From Welwitschia mirabilis (Eukaryota; Gnetophyta; Gnetopsida; Welwitschiales): 64,000 bases of DNA. The notes under the pieces were generated by a model, which was given only the letters and a program-made list of their open reading frames with translations, ran no database searches and was not told where the DNA came from. The position numbers and the translations under genes were made by a program. Location of the stretch: contig JBOZIK010000001.1 of assembly GCA_051453625.1 (NCBI GenBank), positions 69,342,732 to 69,406,731 of the forward strand. The letters run 5' to 3'. Positions within the stretch are counted from its first letter, which is position 1. Each line of letters starts with the position of its first letter. Below are positions 1 to 12,350 of the stretch, piece by piece.

Positions 1-1375
1 ATCATTATTAGATGATTTTATGATTTCTTTCAAAGGACTTTACTAGATATGAATTTTGGGAAGGTAAGAAAATCTTCTTCATATTTCTAGTTGTCCATTT
101 TTCATTATGTTTTTCCTTAGTTATTTGTTTGGGATTTTTAAAGTCATTATAGTATCTTTTTCTACATCATAATTAGAACATGATCATTTGGTAGCTCTCT
201 ATTGTCTTTTTTATTTTTCACTCATAGGTTTCATTATAAGGGCTATTTTTCTTTTCTACACTTCTTTCCTCTTGATTGGTGTGATCTTTTTATTTTATGC
301 TAATGTTTTTGATATGTGGTTTTGCATACTTTCACTTATAGATTTTGAACACTCATGGACTCTACACNNNNNNNNNNNNNNNNNNNNNNNNNNNNNNNNN
401 NNNNNNNNNNNNNNNNNNNNNNNNNNNNNNNNNNNNNNNNNNNNNNNNNNNNNNNNNNNNNNNNNNNNNNNNNNNNNNNNNNNNNNNNNNNNNNNNNNNN
501 NNNNNNNNNNNNNNNNNNNNNNNNNNNNNNNNNNNNNNNNNNNNNNNNNNNNNNNNNNNNNNNNNNNNNNNNNNNNNNNNNNNNNNNNNNNNNNNNNNNN
601 NNNNNNNNNNNNNNNNNNNNNNNNNNNNNNNNNNNNNNNNNNNNNNNNNNNNNNNNNNNNNNNNNNNNNNNNNNNNNNNNNNNNNNNNNNNNNNNNNNNN
701 NNNNNNNNNNNNNNNNNNNNNNNNNNNNNNNNNNNNNNNNNNNNNNNNNNNNNNNNNNNNNNNNNNNNNNNNNNNNNNNNNNNNNNNNNNNNNNNNNNNN
801 NNNNNNNNNNNNNNNNNNNNNNNNNNNNNNNNNNNNNNNNNNNNNNNNNNNNNNNNNNNNNNNNNNNNNNNNNNNNNNNAAATTATTTACATTTTTCTTC
901 CTTCTATTTTTTCTACTATGTTTCCAATACTTTCTTGCTGTTAAATTTTTCTAGAATTTTTTCTAATCGGTTTAAATAAGTTATTTTACAAACTGTCATC
1001 TTAGTATGTCATCTGCATAACAGAGGGGATGACAGTCATCCTTTAATGAGCTTTTCATGCATTATTCTTTGAAATTATTACAACTTAAGCTTACATGTTA
1101 GTTTTAACATTATGTCTATACATTATCATTTTTCTAAACTATTACTCTAACTTGTTATGTATATGATATCTATTTGGACAATTGTGATGAGTTTAGGTAG
1201 AATGCTTATAACTGTAGCAGTAATTGTATTAATGACTTATTCTCATCTATTCTAGCATCATAAATAGAGATCAAATTCCATTTTTTTAGTTGATGATTAT
1301 TTTAGTCAAATTGGCTCGCAATGTAGTTGTTCGCCTACTTTATTAGGGACTGATAAGGCTAAGTAGAGGGCTATG
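1..1375. other. AT-rich sequence upstream of LTR copy A, with a 512-base gap
   Basis: No coding domain is recognised. Bases 368-879 are N. Open frames that span the gap are artefacts of the N run. The last ~90 bases (about 1289-1375) closely match the outer flank of LTR copy B on the other strand (about 5062-5150), so this part is probably element-internal sequence next to a 3' LTR, or part of a longer LTR. A short palindromic motif, gggatgac-a-gtcatcc, is near 1027-1042 and is related to motifs that recur in the LTRs. Confidence 0.5.
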
Positions 1376-3212
1376 TGCAATGCCAATTTGTAGGAATTTG
1401 ATAGTGTATTTTAAGTACTTTTGTAGGACATTTATACAGATTTAGATGAAATTCTACTGATAATGGAGAGATGACAAGATGATCATGAATACATGTAATT
1501 CTTAACATAATTGGAGGTATTTCAGGCATGTTCTAATACTTATCATATTGAATAAGGACTAAAGGTGAAGAAGACCAATTTACACTACTTGAGAATCCTG
1601 GGAAGAGTGTCATCCCCACTGTCATCCCCATGATAGAGGGGACGATAGCTTATTATAATAGCTACATAGGAGTAGCACATGGACAACACTTAAATAATAC
1701 ATGCATACAAAGCATTAGTGGTGTTGTGCCCTTAGTTGTTCCCATGACATGGAAGACAACAACCTCAATTACATCAAAAAAGGATGCATAACTAAAAATA
1801 GTGCATGGGCATGCAATCTAAGGCATCGTCCCCATTATCGTGTGGATGACCGACAGGATGACAACATCAATAACATGCATGAACAACCAAGGTTGCACAT
1901 GGCACATAACTTAAGGTGTTAAGATGGCATTATGCCCTCTATTATGTGGACGACAGACAGGACGATAACTATATTTACACTGTGGTAATAAATTTCATTG
2001 TAAAGAGTGTCAAATAGGCCATGTGGGTAGCTAGGGTTTTTTTAATAAATATCTAGGGTTATAGTTCATTGTAAAACTATAAATACCCTTTACCCCTTTA
2101 CTTCTAGACCATCTTTTGTACTTGATGTTCTTGTGACAGAAGCTTGAAGGTAGGAGTCCCATCTCGTGGCTGCAAAAAAGTGTTTCCTTAGTTTTAGGCT
2201 GTGTCTCTTCCATTGAGATGCTATTATTCTATTATAAGTGGATGTAAAGTTTTTTTGATTAATACAATTACTCTTTTTACTCCAATTCTATGAATGTCCC
2301 TTATGGTTTAAGTTGATCTTAATTAGTAGCAAGNNNNNNNNNNNNNNNNNNNNNNNNNNNNNNNNNNNNNNNNNNNNNNNNNNNNNNNNNNNNNNNNNNN
2401 NNNNNNNNNNNNNNNNNNNNNNNNNNNNNNNNNNNNNNNNNNNNNNNNNNNNNNNNNNNNNNNNNNNNNNNNNNNNNNNNNNNNNNNNNNNNNNNNNNNN
2501 NNNNNNNNNNNNNNNNNNNNNNNNNNNNNNNNNNNNNNNNNNNNNNNNNNNNNNNNNNNNNNNNNNNNNNNNNNNNNNNNNNNNNNNNNNNNNNNNNNNN
2601 NNNNNNNNNNNNNNNNNNNNNNNNNNNNNNNNNNNNNNNNNNNNNNNNNNNNNNNNNNNNNNNNNNNNNNNNNNNNNNNNNNNNNNNNNNNNNNNNNNNN
2701 NNNNNNNNNNNNNNNNNNNNNNNNNNNNNNNNNNNNNNNNNNNNNNNNNNNNNNNNNNNNNNNNNNNNNNNNNNNNNNNNNNNNNNNNNNATTGCATATT
2801 GCATATTCTACTTGGTAGATCTAATAGTCTATGTTGATTAAGAATTAGTAGATACTCTTCTTGATTGATATTAATTATAGAAAAGATAGTATTTGTGACA
2901 GAGAGGCTAGAAGCTAGTCCTTATGACAAAAGAATTAGGAACCAAGTGAATCTACTTCATTTCCATTCCATTCACTTGCATTTCATATTCATTCATCTTG
3001 CATTGCATTTATTTTATTATTTATTTCAGTCAGTAAAAGATAAAATATCAAAACTACCTTTGAAAATTAATTCTCTGACTCTGAGCCTAGGGCGTTAATT
3101 GGGATTACAACATTTGGATGAACTCCCATTTATACTAGCGTGTGTTCCTTGCAAGTTATATGATTTACAGGTTTGCATAAAGAACTTTAAGATTGCATAA
3201 ATTTACATCACA
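1376..3212 (+). repeat. Athila-type LTR, copy A
   Basis: This is the plus-strand copy of a ~1.25-kb LTR also found at 3837-5061 (-), 6588-7853 (-) and 25271-26525 (+). Shared blocks in order are a tgccaatttg-like start, repeated gtcatcccc/gggatgac motifs, a TATAAATA box, a conserved tract around 2200-2300, the actcccat-tatactag tract near 3121-3140 and a catcaca end. No primer site follows the right end, so it fits a 3' or solo LTR. It contains a 457-base gap at 2334-2790. Copy C has only about 150 bases between the flanking blocks, so the gap is over-sized or hides an insertion. The LTR start is inferred from copy C and could lie further left. Confidence 0.75.
2078..2085 (+). promoter_or_regulatory. 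TATA box in LTR copy A
   Basis: TATAAATA followed by ccc lies at the same place in copies A, B and C. It is the likely core promoter of the LTR (U3/R boundary just downstream). The position is conserved although most surrounding C/G bases have decayed. Confidence 0.6.
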
Positions 3213-3836
3213 ATAGTTTTCTTTAATCAAGTTTCATTCTCTTTGATATTTTATCTTTTTACCAGAATTCATCATATCCTTGCATGCTCAATCAACAAAT
3301 AGAATACCAAAATAAAAAATAATAGACCATCATCCACCTGGTCGTAGGAATAATAGGAAGAATGATGATCATAGTAATAAAAATCCAAAACTACAAAAAT
3401 TTATTGATAAAATAAAACTAGACTATCATGGGGATGATAGATAGAATGATAATTAATTTAAACTCATGGAAAAAATTTACAAAATGCAAAAAAAAATTGT
3501 CAAAAAAGGATTGTCATCTTTCTTATCATGGGAACAAGAGAGAAGACAACAATATTTTCATTACTAAACTAAAAATGAAATAAAAATTATAAAAATAAAA
3601 ACTAATTTTGAAATTTCAAAATTATCATGCCCAATGTAGTTGGGACAACATAGAGAACAACAAGGTCCCTAAAAAATTTTAGAAAATAAAATTACTCAAA
3701 AATAAACCTACTTTAAACTATACCAGAAATATAGCATTAATTCAAATAAATAATCTAAATAAAAGATTTAGGAAACTTATTTGGTTAATGACAATTCTCC
3801 ATCTCCTTATGGCCTTCCCTAGCAATAGCACCAAAA
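3213..3836 (-). other. 5' leader of an Athila-type element, internal to LTR copy B
   Basis: Read on the minus strand, this is the stretch after the primer site of copy B. It resembles the leader after LTR D (26547-27240), sharing short catcc/gatga-rich motifs. It holds no reading frame. It ends where the oppositely oriented copy A ends, so the rest of this element has been lost or moved. Confidence 0.5.
3816..3833 (-). other. Primer binding site, tRNA-Asp type (LTR copy B)
   Basis: On the minus strand the 18 bases read tggtgctattgctaggga, which matches the complement of the 3' end of plant tRNA-Asp apart from C/T and G/A changes. It begins three bases inside the LTR end. tRNA-Asp priming is usual for Athila/Tat elements. 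It marks copy B as a 5' LTR of a minus-strand element. Confidence 0.8.
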
Positions 3837-5061
3837 TGTTATGTATGAGTTTATGTAATCTTAAAGTTCTTGAGGTAAACCTTTAAATAAAATAAGTTGC
3901 AGAAAACACACACTAGTTTAGATGGAAGTTTACTAGAATGTCATAATTACAATAAAGGAATTAGGCTAAGAGTTAGAGAATTGATTTTCAATATGTTTTT
4001 GGTATTTTATCTTATAAAAACTAGAAGTAAATAACTAAGCAAATGAAATGCAAGTAAATGAAAATGAAATGCAAGTGGAAATGAAATAAACTCTCTTGGC
4101 TTCTAATCCTTCTATTATAAAGACTATCGTCTCTATAATTTAGATTAATTAAGAATAGCATGCATTAGTTCTTAACTAATAAAAACTATGAGATCTATTA
4201 AGTAGAATATAAAATGTAACATGAATGAAATGGAAAAGTAATGCAAATCTAATACTGAACAAGATAAAGCCTAAAAAAATTTACCCTTATAATCTAGATA
4301 AATCATAGCATTATCACATTAAATTACGATATGTAAACCATAAGGGACATAAAGAATCAAAATAAAATAGTAATTACAGTAATTCAAAATAGTATTTGAA
4401 TTAATTCGAGAGCTTTTACATCTACTTTCAAGTAGAATAAAAGAACCTTAATAGAAGTAACTCAGCCTAACACTAAGAAAACTACTTTCTTTAGCTCTGG
4501 ATGAATCTCTTATCCTTTAATCTTTCATCACAAGCATATTAGATCAAAAGATGAAAACCAAAATGAAATAGAAGAAGAGTATTTATAGTTTTACATTGAG
4601 ATTCTAGAAATTAAACACTAGAAGTTAGAAAAGATTGCTTGACCCCATTACAAAGATATTTCTTTATGATCATTTAAAAATAACTATCATCCCTACTATC
4701 ATGGAGATATCTTAAAGGATATTACCCTACGTCAAAATATCTTCATGCCCTATTTCCAACGCTATATCTTCTATCTATATTAGTAATGCCATTGTCCTAC
4801 CTATCATTGGGATGACATAGGGGATGATAGTCTTTCTTATCTTTAATGTCAGTGGTAAATCAATTTTTTACATCATAAAGTATTCTTCTAAATATGCAAT
4901 ATTAGAATAAGTCTAATAAACTATCCAAATATGCTAAGAATTACATGCTTCATTAATCATCCTATCAGATCTCTATAATCATCAATATTGCATCCAAACC
5001 TATGTAAATGTCCTGTAAAAGCACTTAGAATACATCATCAAATTCCTATAAATTGACATCA
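3837..5061 (-). repeat. Athila-type LTR, copy B (5' LTR, minus strand)
   Basis: About 1225 bp, from a TGATGTCAATT start (5061) to a CATAACA end (3837), aligning along its length with copies A and C in inverted orientation to A. A TATA box lies at 4580-4587. The primer site just inside identifies it as a 5' LTR. Oddly, sequence outside the LTR start (5062-5150) also matches the flank of copy A, ending in a purine-rich taagtagaag, as if it were internal 3' sequence. Confidence 0.8.
4580..4587 (-). promoter_or_regulatory. TATA box in LTR copy B
   Basis: TATAAATA on the minus strand, in register with the boxes of copies A and C. Confidence 0.55.
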
Positions 5062-6587
5062 CATTGTAGACTTCTACTTAGCCTTATCAGTCCATGACAA
5101 AGTAAGTGATTAACTGTATTATGAGCCAATTTGACTATGATAAAATAGTACTAAAAATATTTAAATTTAGTCCAATTAAATCATGTAAGAAAAGATATCA
5201 TAAAGAGGTTAACTGATACAAATGCTAAAAAATATCCCTAAGCCCCTTACTTAAGCATGTTACTATAGAATAACTAAATGTCATACACATATATAAATCA
5301 TTAAAAATGTAACATTGATAGCTTATGAAATGATAATGTGTATTCATATTACAGAAATAGTGATAACTGGATGATGTGACAGACTTAAGTAGTACTAATA
5401 CTCAAAAAAGTAATATATTTAAATTCATTAGTATCATCCATAATGGCAAAGCTCAAGAGTAGATATAGCTTTTTTTTCTTAGATGATTTGAAACATGGCT
5501 ACAAGAAAACTTTGAGAGTGTTCTACTAGATCCTACAAGCTAAAGTTCATAAATTCTCCATAGATTTATTCAAGTAACATGAAAACTAATCCAAATAACC
5601 CATCATATATATGAATCATAAAAGCTCAAAATATGAAAAATTTATGATTAAAATCATAGAATAAAGCTNNNNNNNNNNAAGAGAAAAGAAAATCCAAAAA
5701 AAATGCTAAAAGCAAGCAAACACATAAAAAATAGCAGAAAAAATATAACACAAGGAAACAATGAAGAAATAGCCTAAAAAACATATCCATGGTGTAGAAA
5801 GAAAAATGTAAAAGTAGAAAAAATTAACTAAGTAGAAATAAGCAATGCTCAAAGACTTCTCAAATGTGCTTGAACACATGGTAAAAGAAGAAATATGACT
5901 CATCAGATCATGGTAATCTATCAAAAAGAAAACAACAATCCTTTATAGAAATTATGGAATAATAATAATAAGAAACTAGAAAATGATTAGATCCNNNNNN
6001 NNNNNNNNNNNNNNNNNNNNNNNNNNNNNNNNNNNNNNNNNNNNNNNNNNNNNNNNNNNNNNNNNNNNNNNNNNNNNNNNNNNNNNNNNNNNNNCCTTTT
6101 ATTCAAGCATTTTCTAAACTACCTAAAACTAGTATGAGCTTTAAAATTTTCTTGTAGTTGCTAAGAGAGAATAATAATTAGGGTTGTTTATACTATAGTA
6201 AAACATATAAGTTTTATAAATATTGAAACTATTATCTATACCTTGATTTGAAAGAATAGCATTTAAAGATTATAAAATGTAATGATTAATAAGGTATAGT
6301 AGACATTCACTAGTTTTATGTTCATTTGAAGTTTAAATGATACAATTAAAGGATTCATACATTTTAAATTGTTCTAAGTGTTTAGAAATGGTGTTTAGCT
6401 TTTGATTCATATTAGAATCATGATTAAATTTGTAGATACCTCTACTTATAACTTTTTTATATTGTTTATTTTCTTAAGTATATATTTTACTCTAGATGAT
6501 ATCTATGAATTTTTAAGAGTTTTAAGTACATTCTAACATACTCCAAAATTCTGTAGATTCTTTAGATATAAAAGTTCCTTCACTTGT
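5062..6587. other. Unassigned AT-rich sequence with two gaps
   Basis: The first ~90 bases resemble the upstream flank of copy A. Beyond that no domain, LTR or terminal repeat is recognised. Gaps are at 5669-5678 (10 N) and 5995-6094 (100 N). Short open frames, such as that at 5706-5924 on the minus strand, are low-complexity and hydrophobic, as chance frames in AT-rich DNA usually are. Confidence 0.4.
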
Positions 6588-7853
6588 TGTTTGGGTGTGA
6601 ATTTATGCAATCCTAAAGTTCTTTAGATAAATCTATAAATCAAATAACTTATAGAAAACACACACTAGTATAGATGGGAGTTCACCCGAATGTTGTAATC
6701 TTAATGAAGGAACTAGGCAAGAGTTAGAGAATTGATTTCCAAGATGTTTTTGGTCTTTATCTTATAAAAACTAAAAGTAAATAAATAAGTAAATGTAATG
6801 CAAGTGAATGAAAATGAAATGCAAGTGAAAATGGAATGAACTCTTTTGGTTCCTAATACTTCTGTCACAAGAACTAGCTTCTCTATAATTCAGATCAAGT
6901 AAGAAGAGTACTCAACTTGTTCCAAATCAACATGAACTATGAGATCTACCAAGTAGAATATAGAATGTAATGTGAAATGAAATGAAATAGCAATGAAAAT
7001 CTAATACTAACCAAGGTTAACCTTAACAAAGGTTTCCCTTATGATCTAGATAAATCACAGAATTGTCACTCTAAACTATGTTCAATGTAAACCATAAGGA
7101 ACATCACAGAATTGAAATGAAAATAGTAATTGGCTTGAATCAAAGAGTAATTATATTAATTCAAGAACTTTACATCCACTTACAACAAAATAGTAGCACC
7201 TCAATGGAAGAGGCTAAGCCTAACACCAAGGGAACTCCTTTCTGTAGCCACTGGATGGACCTCTTATCATTTAATCTTCTATCTTCTGTCATGAGCATAT
7301 CAGGTACAAAAAGATAGAAATAGAAATGAAAGAAGGGAAGGGTATTTATAGTTTTACATTGAGGTTTTAGAAACTCAACCCTAGAAGTCGCAAAAGAAAC
7401 CCTAAGAGCCTAAATGGGTTGCTTGACTCCATTACAAAAATAATTCTTTCCAACCATAGAAAAATAGCTATCATCTTGATTGTCATGGGGATGACATAAG
7501 ACATATCATCCTATGTCAAAAGGTGCATTATCAGCTTCATGCCCTATTGTCAGCCCCGCAACTTCTATCCATGTCAATAGTGTTATCGTCTTGCATGTCA
7601 TGGGATGACATAGGGGACGATAGGCTTCTTTATCTCCAATTTCAAAGGTAAGTCAGTCTCTTGTATGATGAATTCTTCTTCCACATATGCAGTGTCAGAA
7701 TAATCCTGAGAAACCACCAAATACACTAAGAATTACATGTTTCATTGATCATCTTGTTAGTCCTCCATAATCATCAATATTGCATCCAAACCTATGTAAA
7801 TATCCTATAAAAGCACTCAAAATACATCATCAAATTCCCACAAATTGGCATCA
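6588..7853 (-). repeat. Athila-type LTR, copy C
   Basis: About 1266 bp on the minus strand, from TGATGCCAATT (7853) to CCAAACA (6588), without gaps; it is the best full-length reference for this LTR family in the window. No primer site follows its inner end. The bases flanking the two ends (cttgt and taata) do not match, so there is no visible target-site duplication. It is a solo or 3' LTR that has lost its context. Confidence 0.8.
7343..7350 (-). promoter_or_regulatory. TATA box in LTR copy C
   Basis: TATAAATA on the minus strand followed by ccc, in the same register as copies A and B. Confidence 0.55.
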
Positions 7854-7865
7854 TAATAAGTAATA

Positions 7866-8600
7866 AAGCTATAAGTGTGAGAAACAATCACACATTGAAA
7901 TTAGAAAAATTTGAGTTTTGTATTAGAACCACATCCATGTTAGAAAGTGGTCATACCTCAATGGAGGAAATGTCATTCAACCAATAAGAACATCTTTTTG
8001 TAATGATAATAATGGATCTTCACACCTCTAATCTTATATCATAAGAATTATAAGTGCAAATAAAGAGAAGTAGGAGTTGTTGATGAGATCACTATTTATT
8101 GAAACACACACATACATACAAAATAAAATAGACAAAAAGGGATGGGTAAAATTATAATGGGTTTGCTAAGTAAAACCAACATATATGTGGTAAAGGCTAG
8201 GTGAGTTGTTTAGTATAGACATTATAATAATGTCACCTGGTTAGCCATCTAGATGATATAGGAGATGATGCCACCTCATAAAAGATCTACATCAGCTATC
8301 AAGTTTATTACAGTAAGCATCCTTATTAGAACTATTTACTTGATCATTTGTACAGTTGTATAGATCATGAGATGGATGATAATCTTTGAAAAATCTTCAA
8401 TCAATGCATTAGTATCAATGTTTTATAGAAAGTTATCTCAAAAATGTAAATTATTTAGAATTGCTCAAAATATTATAAAACATCATGGAGATTGCATGTT
8501 TTCATCCTTTTCATCTCAACTCTTCATTATCATGGAAATCAAGATTTAATTGTTTATAAACCTGCAAAACCACTCAAAATACCCTATCAAATAAAAAAAA
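7866..8600 (-). repeat. Partial, diverged Athila-type LTR, copy E
   Basis: The minus strand matches the first half of LTR D (25271 onward), including a tatttgatagggtatttt start, a ctgatgtagatctt tract and the tagatggcta motif. Part of the downstream conserved block (around 7960-8060) is visible but eroded. It stops next to copy C. It belongs to the copy D subfamily rather than to that of A, B and C. Confidence 0.55.
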
Positions 8601-8699
8601 GTTAGTAGTGCTATAATAAGAATCATTATTAAGGCTTTTTACAAATTCAAGTACCTTAGTATCTTAATATGATTTCATAGCATTAGAAATATGTAACTC

Positions 8700-9500
8700 C
8701 ATATTGAAGTTTCCAAATAAGATTTTCACAAGAGAATTCCTATAATTAATAAGGATATTAGCACAAACAAGAAAAGATATACCCAAGCTTATTATAAAAA
8801 AATAACTTTTAGAATATTCCATCTCTAAGATGACAAAATCCACTAAGAAGTAAAGGTATATTTAAGATTATTGGAACAAAATAACTTTTCGCTTATTCCA
8901 TCTCTAAGACTTCAAAATCTACATTAACAATTTTCAATTTCAAATATAACATCCACTACTATTCCTAAGGAAGATTTCAAAGTGTTATCTACTATTAATA
9001 ATTAGATTTTTAAACTCTTAAGATCATTTAAATCAAGTTTTTGTATGTATCATAAGGTAACTATTTACATTTACTCTAAGATTTAGAAAAGCTTACTTAA
9101 TATGTTTATCTTCAAGGATGATTAATATTGTAGGACATCTTTGATCTTTGTACTTAAAAGGGATTTTGTTTTAAATGATAGTACTAGTTTGTTGAGCTGA
9201 GAAGGCCTTATTCTTGACATTCATCCTTTTCTTAATAGTGCAAAAGTTCTATAGTAATTGATAAATGAAGTAGCTTGCTTGATGCTTTTTTGCATTATCC
9301 TTTTCTACTAGAGTAATCACCTTCAAATATTTCCAAAATAATAATGTTAATATTGATTTCTTTGAAGATTTTAAGGGACTCTTCATTACATGTAAAAATT
9401 AAAGACTATATTAAGTGCTTTAGATCAAATTACTATATGTAAAGATATTAACTTAATAATTTTATTGCAAAAATATGTTTTACATATATTTTTATGCCAA
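8700..9500 (-). pseudogene. Athila-type gag C-terminus and protease relic
   Basis: On the minus strand, 9350-9130 reads as the end of an Athila gag (KLCTIKKRMNVKNKAF then STII*NKIPFKYKD). About 9125-9000 continues into the aspartic protease with a decayed active site, AFLNLRVNVN, where the family has an LDLGASVN-like motif. The catalytic Asp has become Asn. The frame is broken by stops and frameshifts. RT, RNase H and integrase do not follow; a partial LTR (copy E) comes straight after, so most of pol has been deleted. Confidence 0.65.
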
Positions 9501-10975
9501 ATGTAAACTTATGTACTTTTCCATGATGATTTCAATCATTTTACTACATTTTTAAAGCATATGAATGAAAGGATTCTAGTGAAAAACAACAACAAAACTA
9601 GTAATGTTAATGGTGATACTAGTCTCTTAAAGCAAATCATCTCCAAAGTTATCTTCTAGAGTTGCATTGGAGAAATGATCATATTCCAATTAAGACATCA
9701 AAAAATTATAACAATAATATTAGCAAATGTTTTCAATCATAAAAGTATCATTTTATTATTATAAAATGTTAAATAGAAAACCATAATTGTAAAATGCTAA
9801 GACTACTTTCACTTATCAAAAAGGACAAAGCACACCCTTCATTTTAACATCTCTTATCTAGTAAAATATTTGTATTCCTTTAAGCATAAAATGTTAATTA
9901 TGACATTCTAAGATTTATCTTCTAAAGTTGGATAGCATTAATACTAACATGATGATTTTGTATCAACTTTAGCTTTCTTTCTTCAATGTACTATAAGTTT
10001 TGTTTCTTTATTAATAAAAGATAGTAGTTATTCCTTCTTGATTTTAAGTTGCAATTCATATTGTACTTTTAATTCTTAATTAAAAATATGTATTTCATAT
10101 CTTATTCTTATGTTTTAAGTGAGTTTCTTTTATTCATGTTTTGATTTATAGTTTATTTATGCTTGATGACATTTGAGCATTACTTTCCTACTTATCATGC
10201 TTATGATCAGATTTTAACAAACAAAGATGATTAAGATATCTTACCAATACTTATATGGTGAATAATATTATGTTACTAGGATCTGAGTTATAATGACTTG
10301 TCATTTCTAAGCATTAGTTAGGAATTTACATTATATCATTGAATAGAAGTATTTATTTGTTATAAGATTTAAGTTAGTTCTTCAAGTATTAGTTCACTTT
10401 TATACTTTTATCATTTGAAATTATTTTTTATCACTCTTTTGCTTTAAATTCTTACTTTATTTCACTTGAAATTTTTTTATGTTGTTTTAATATTTAATAT
10501 TATAGTTATTCCTAACACTATAACTTGTTGCAATGAGAGTCTTGATTAATTTGTGAAAGTTAATTATGAATAACTTTTTTAATGCAATTATTAGGGATAA
10601 TGATATGATAGCTTATAGTAAAGATGCATAACATTTTTTTCCCCTTACATTATAGTTATTGCATTTTTAATTTATTGCACTCCTAGTGGTTGGTACTAAT
10701 CTCTTCTAGTGTTACACAAACTAGTCTTTCTTTTTTTCCTACATTCCTTTACATTTTTATAATCTCTAGTGGTGGGTATTGGTCCATTTTTAGGGATGGT
10801 CAAATGAATCTAGCTTTTTTAAGTCGTTATTAAGTTTTTTAAGATGAATCTAAGAAATTTATTACTATATTAAGCTACATAATTATAGAGTTAACTAGTT
10901 TTTATAGTTTTTACTATCTAGTTTAGATAAATCAAATAATTAAGTAATCATAAGCAAAGAAAAATTAATGACATC
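9501..10975. other. Unassigned AT-rich sequence
   Basis: Nothing recognisable between the Athila relic and the 5' LTR of element 2. No convincing ORF, terminal repeat or tandem array was seen on either strand. Confidence 0.4.
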
Positions 10976-11494
10976 TGTAATGATCCTAAAATATTATTTT
11001 TAAAATCATTATCTATTATGAAAATTTTTTGGACTATAATACATAATCAAGAATTATAATAATTATTAAAAGGATGTTAATTTTATAGAATAACTATTTC
11101 TTAGAAAGTTACACCATTTTTTTATGATTAAATAAGGGGTTTTCAGAGGTAAAGGACATGCATGAGATTTTGCATAGGAATACTAGATCTTTAAAAACTT
11201 AGCATAGCTTTCTACTAGTCATATAGACTAGAACTTAAAGTTAGTATAACCTAGCTAGATTTCCTAACCAAATCTTACATTTATCATAATGTAATTTTAA
11301 GTCTATACTCGAAGTGTCATAATAAATATGAATACCATTTTCTCTTTCGACATCTTCTATTTTACTTATTAAATAAAGATTTTTCTTTTTTATTTAAAGT
11401 TTTTTCTAATATCCTATAATGATGTTATCATTGATATTATAATTGTTTTCTTCATTATTTTAATTTTTTTATAAAATAAATTATGACCATCACA
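10976..11494 (+). repeat. 5' LTR of element 2
   Basis: It starts TGTAATGATCC and ends CATCACA, two bases before the primer site. It aligns along its length with 24166-24683. Shared blocks include the aaataaggggtttt tract (about 11140) and the AATAAA signal at 11372-11377, which also occurs in the 3' copy (24560-24565) and may be the polyadenylation signal. Confidence 0.88.
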
Positions 11495-11496
11495 AT

Positions 11497-11508
11497 TGGT
11501 ATCAAAGA
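11497..11508 (+). other. Primer binding site, initiator tRNA-Met type (element 2)
   Basis: TGGTATCAAAGA matches the usual plant retroelement site TGGTATCAGAGC at 10 of 12 positions and lies two bases after the LTR end. Confidence 0.85.
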
Positions 11509-11670
11509 AAATCAAAACATACAAATGTTAAAAATAATAAAAAGATTAAATTTAATTAAAAATTCAATAATTAGTACAACAAAAATAAAGTGATCTACAA
11601 GAAAAAATAATAAGATAATAAATAGATCACTGGACCTAAGACTAGAAAAGACAATCAAAGTAGCACATCA

Positions 11671-12350
11671 TTAGGGATGATCCTTCTTTGAATAAGAAGC
11701 CTTGAGTAAAGGATTGAATAAGTTTAGAAGATTTTTCTTCTCATCATCTGGTAGAAGGTAGTCCAAGGTAACTAAATTACTATAGTAATGATTTAACAAA
11801 TTAATAATGCATTTAAGAGATTCATCAATGTGCTCTTTAGATACTTGATGGTAATAATAAAATGCACATGGATCCTCCCTTGTAATAACTAATCATTTAA
11901 ATTAATGATTAAGTACTAACTCCAGATGAATGATGTATGCATCTTTTATACCAAGGTAGAAATAATAGCCTCTATTTAAGCCTATTTACTCCAAAGTAAC
12001 TAATTCTTCAAGTGCATAAAATCTCTCTTTACTTGCAATAAAGGAAAATCACCAAGACCGTATCAATTTTCTTAGTTATACTAGAAGAAATATTCATACA
12101 TTATTTTAACATACCTTTTAACATCTAAAGGGAAACAATAAGGATTTCAACTCATGCATCTTATGTCATATCATGTAAGGTACGACTTTAAACTCATTAA
12201 TAATAAATCAAAATTTTAGTTGATAGGATCTCATGAAGGATCCACTAGATGGTACACGAAAAGTCCCCTATAATAAGCAAGGTAAAAATTCTCCTCTAAG
12301 TTACAACCTTATCATTCATAAAGCATCGTTATGATGAGAGCACTTAGCAT
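11671..12350 (-). pseudogene. Antisense reading-frame remnant inside element 2 (unknown product)
   Basis: Product not recognised. On the minus strand a frame ending at the stop 11673-11671 is open for 73 codons (to about 11892). It continues upstream to about 12055 with only three or four stops, each explicable as a decayed Gln, Arg or Trp codon. A second stretch in another frame (about 12207-12350) reads as plausible protein with three stops. The final section is rich in charged and Asn/Leu residues (e.g. YLLPDDEKKNLLNLFNP). It lies antisense to the element, between primer site and tandem array. It could be an antisense ORF of the element, as known in some Tat-lineage elements, or captured host coding sequence. 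Chance remains possible. Confidence 0.45.

Noticed and set aside
188-979. 263-codon open frame
   Set aside because: Most of it is the 512-base N gap; the readable parts are low-complexity Phe/Leu/Tyr-rich sequence.
2031-2213. 60-codon minus-strand frame
   Set aside because: It lies antisense across the TATA and R region of LTR copy A; not conserved in B, C or D.
2288-2837. Open frames of 161-174 codons on both strands
   Set aside because: They exist only because of the 457-base gap inside LTR copy A.
7078-7317. 79-codon plus-strand frame
   Set aside because: It is antisense to LTR copy C and has no counterpart in the other LTR copies.
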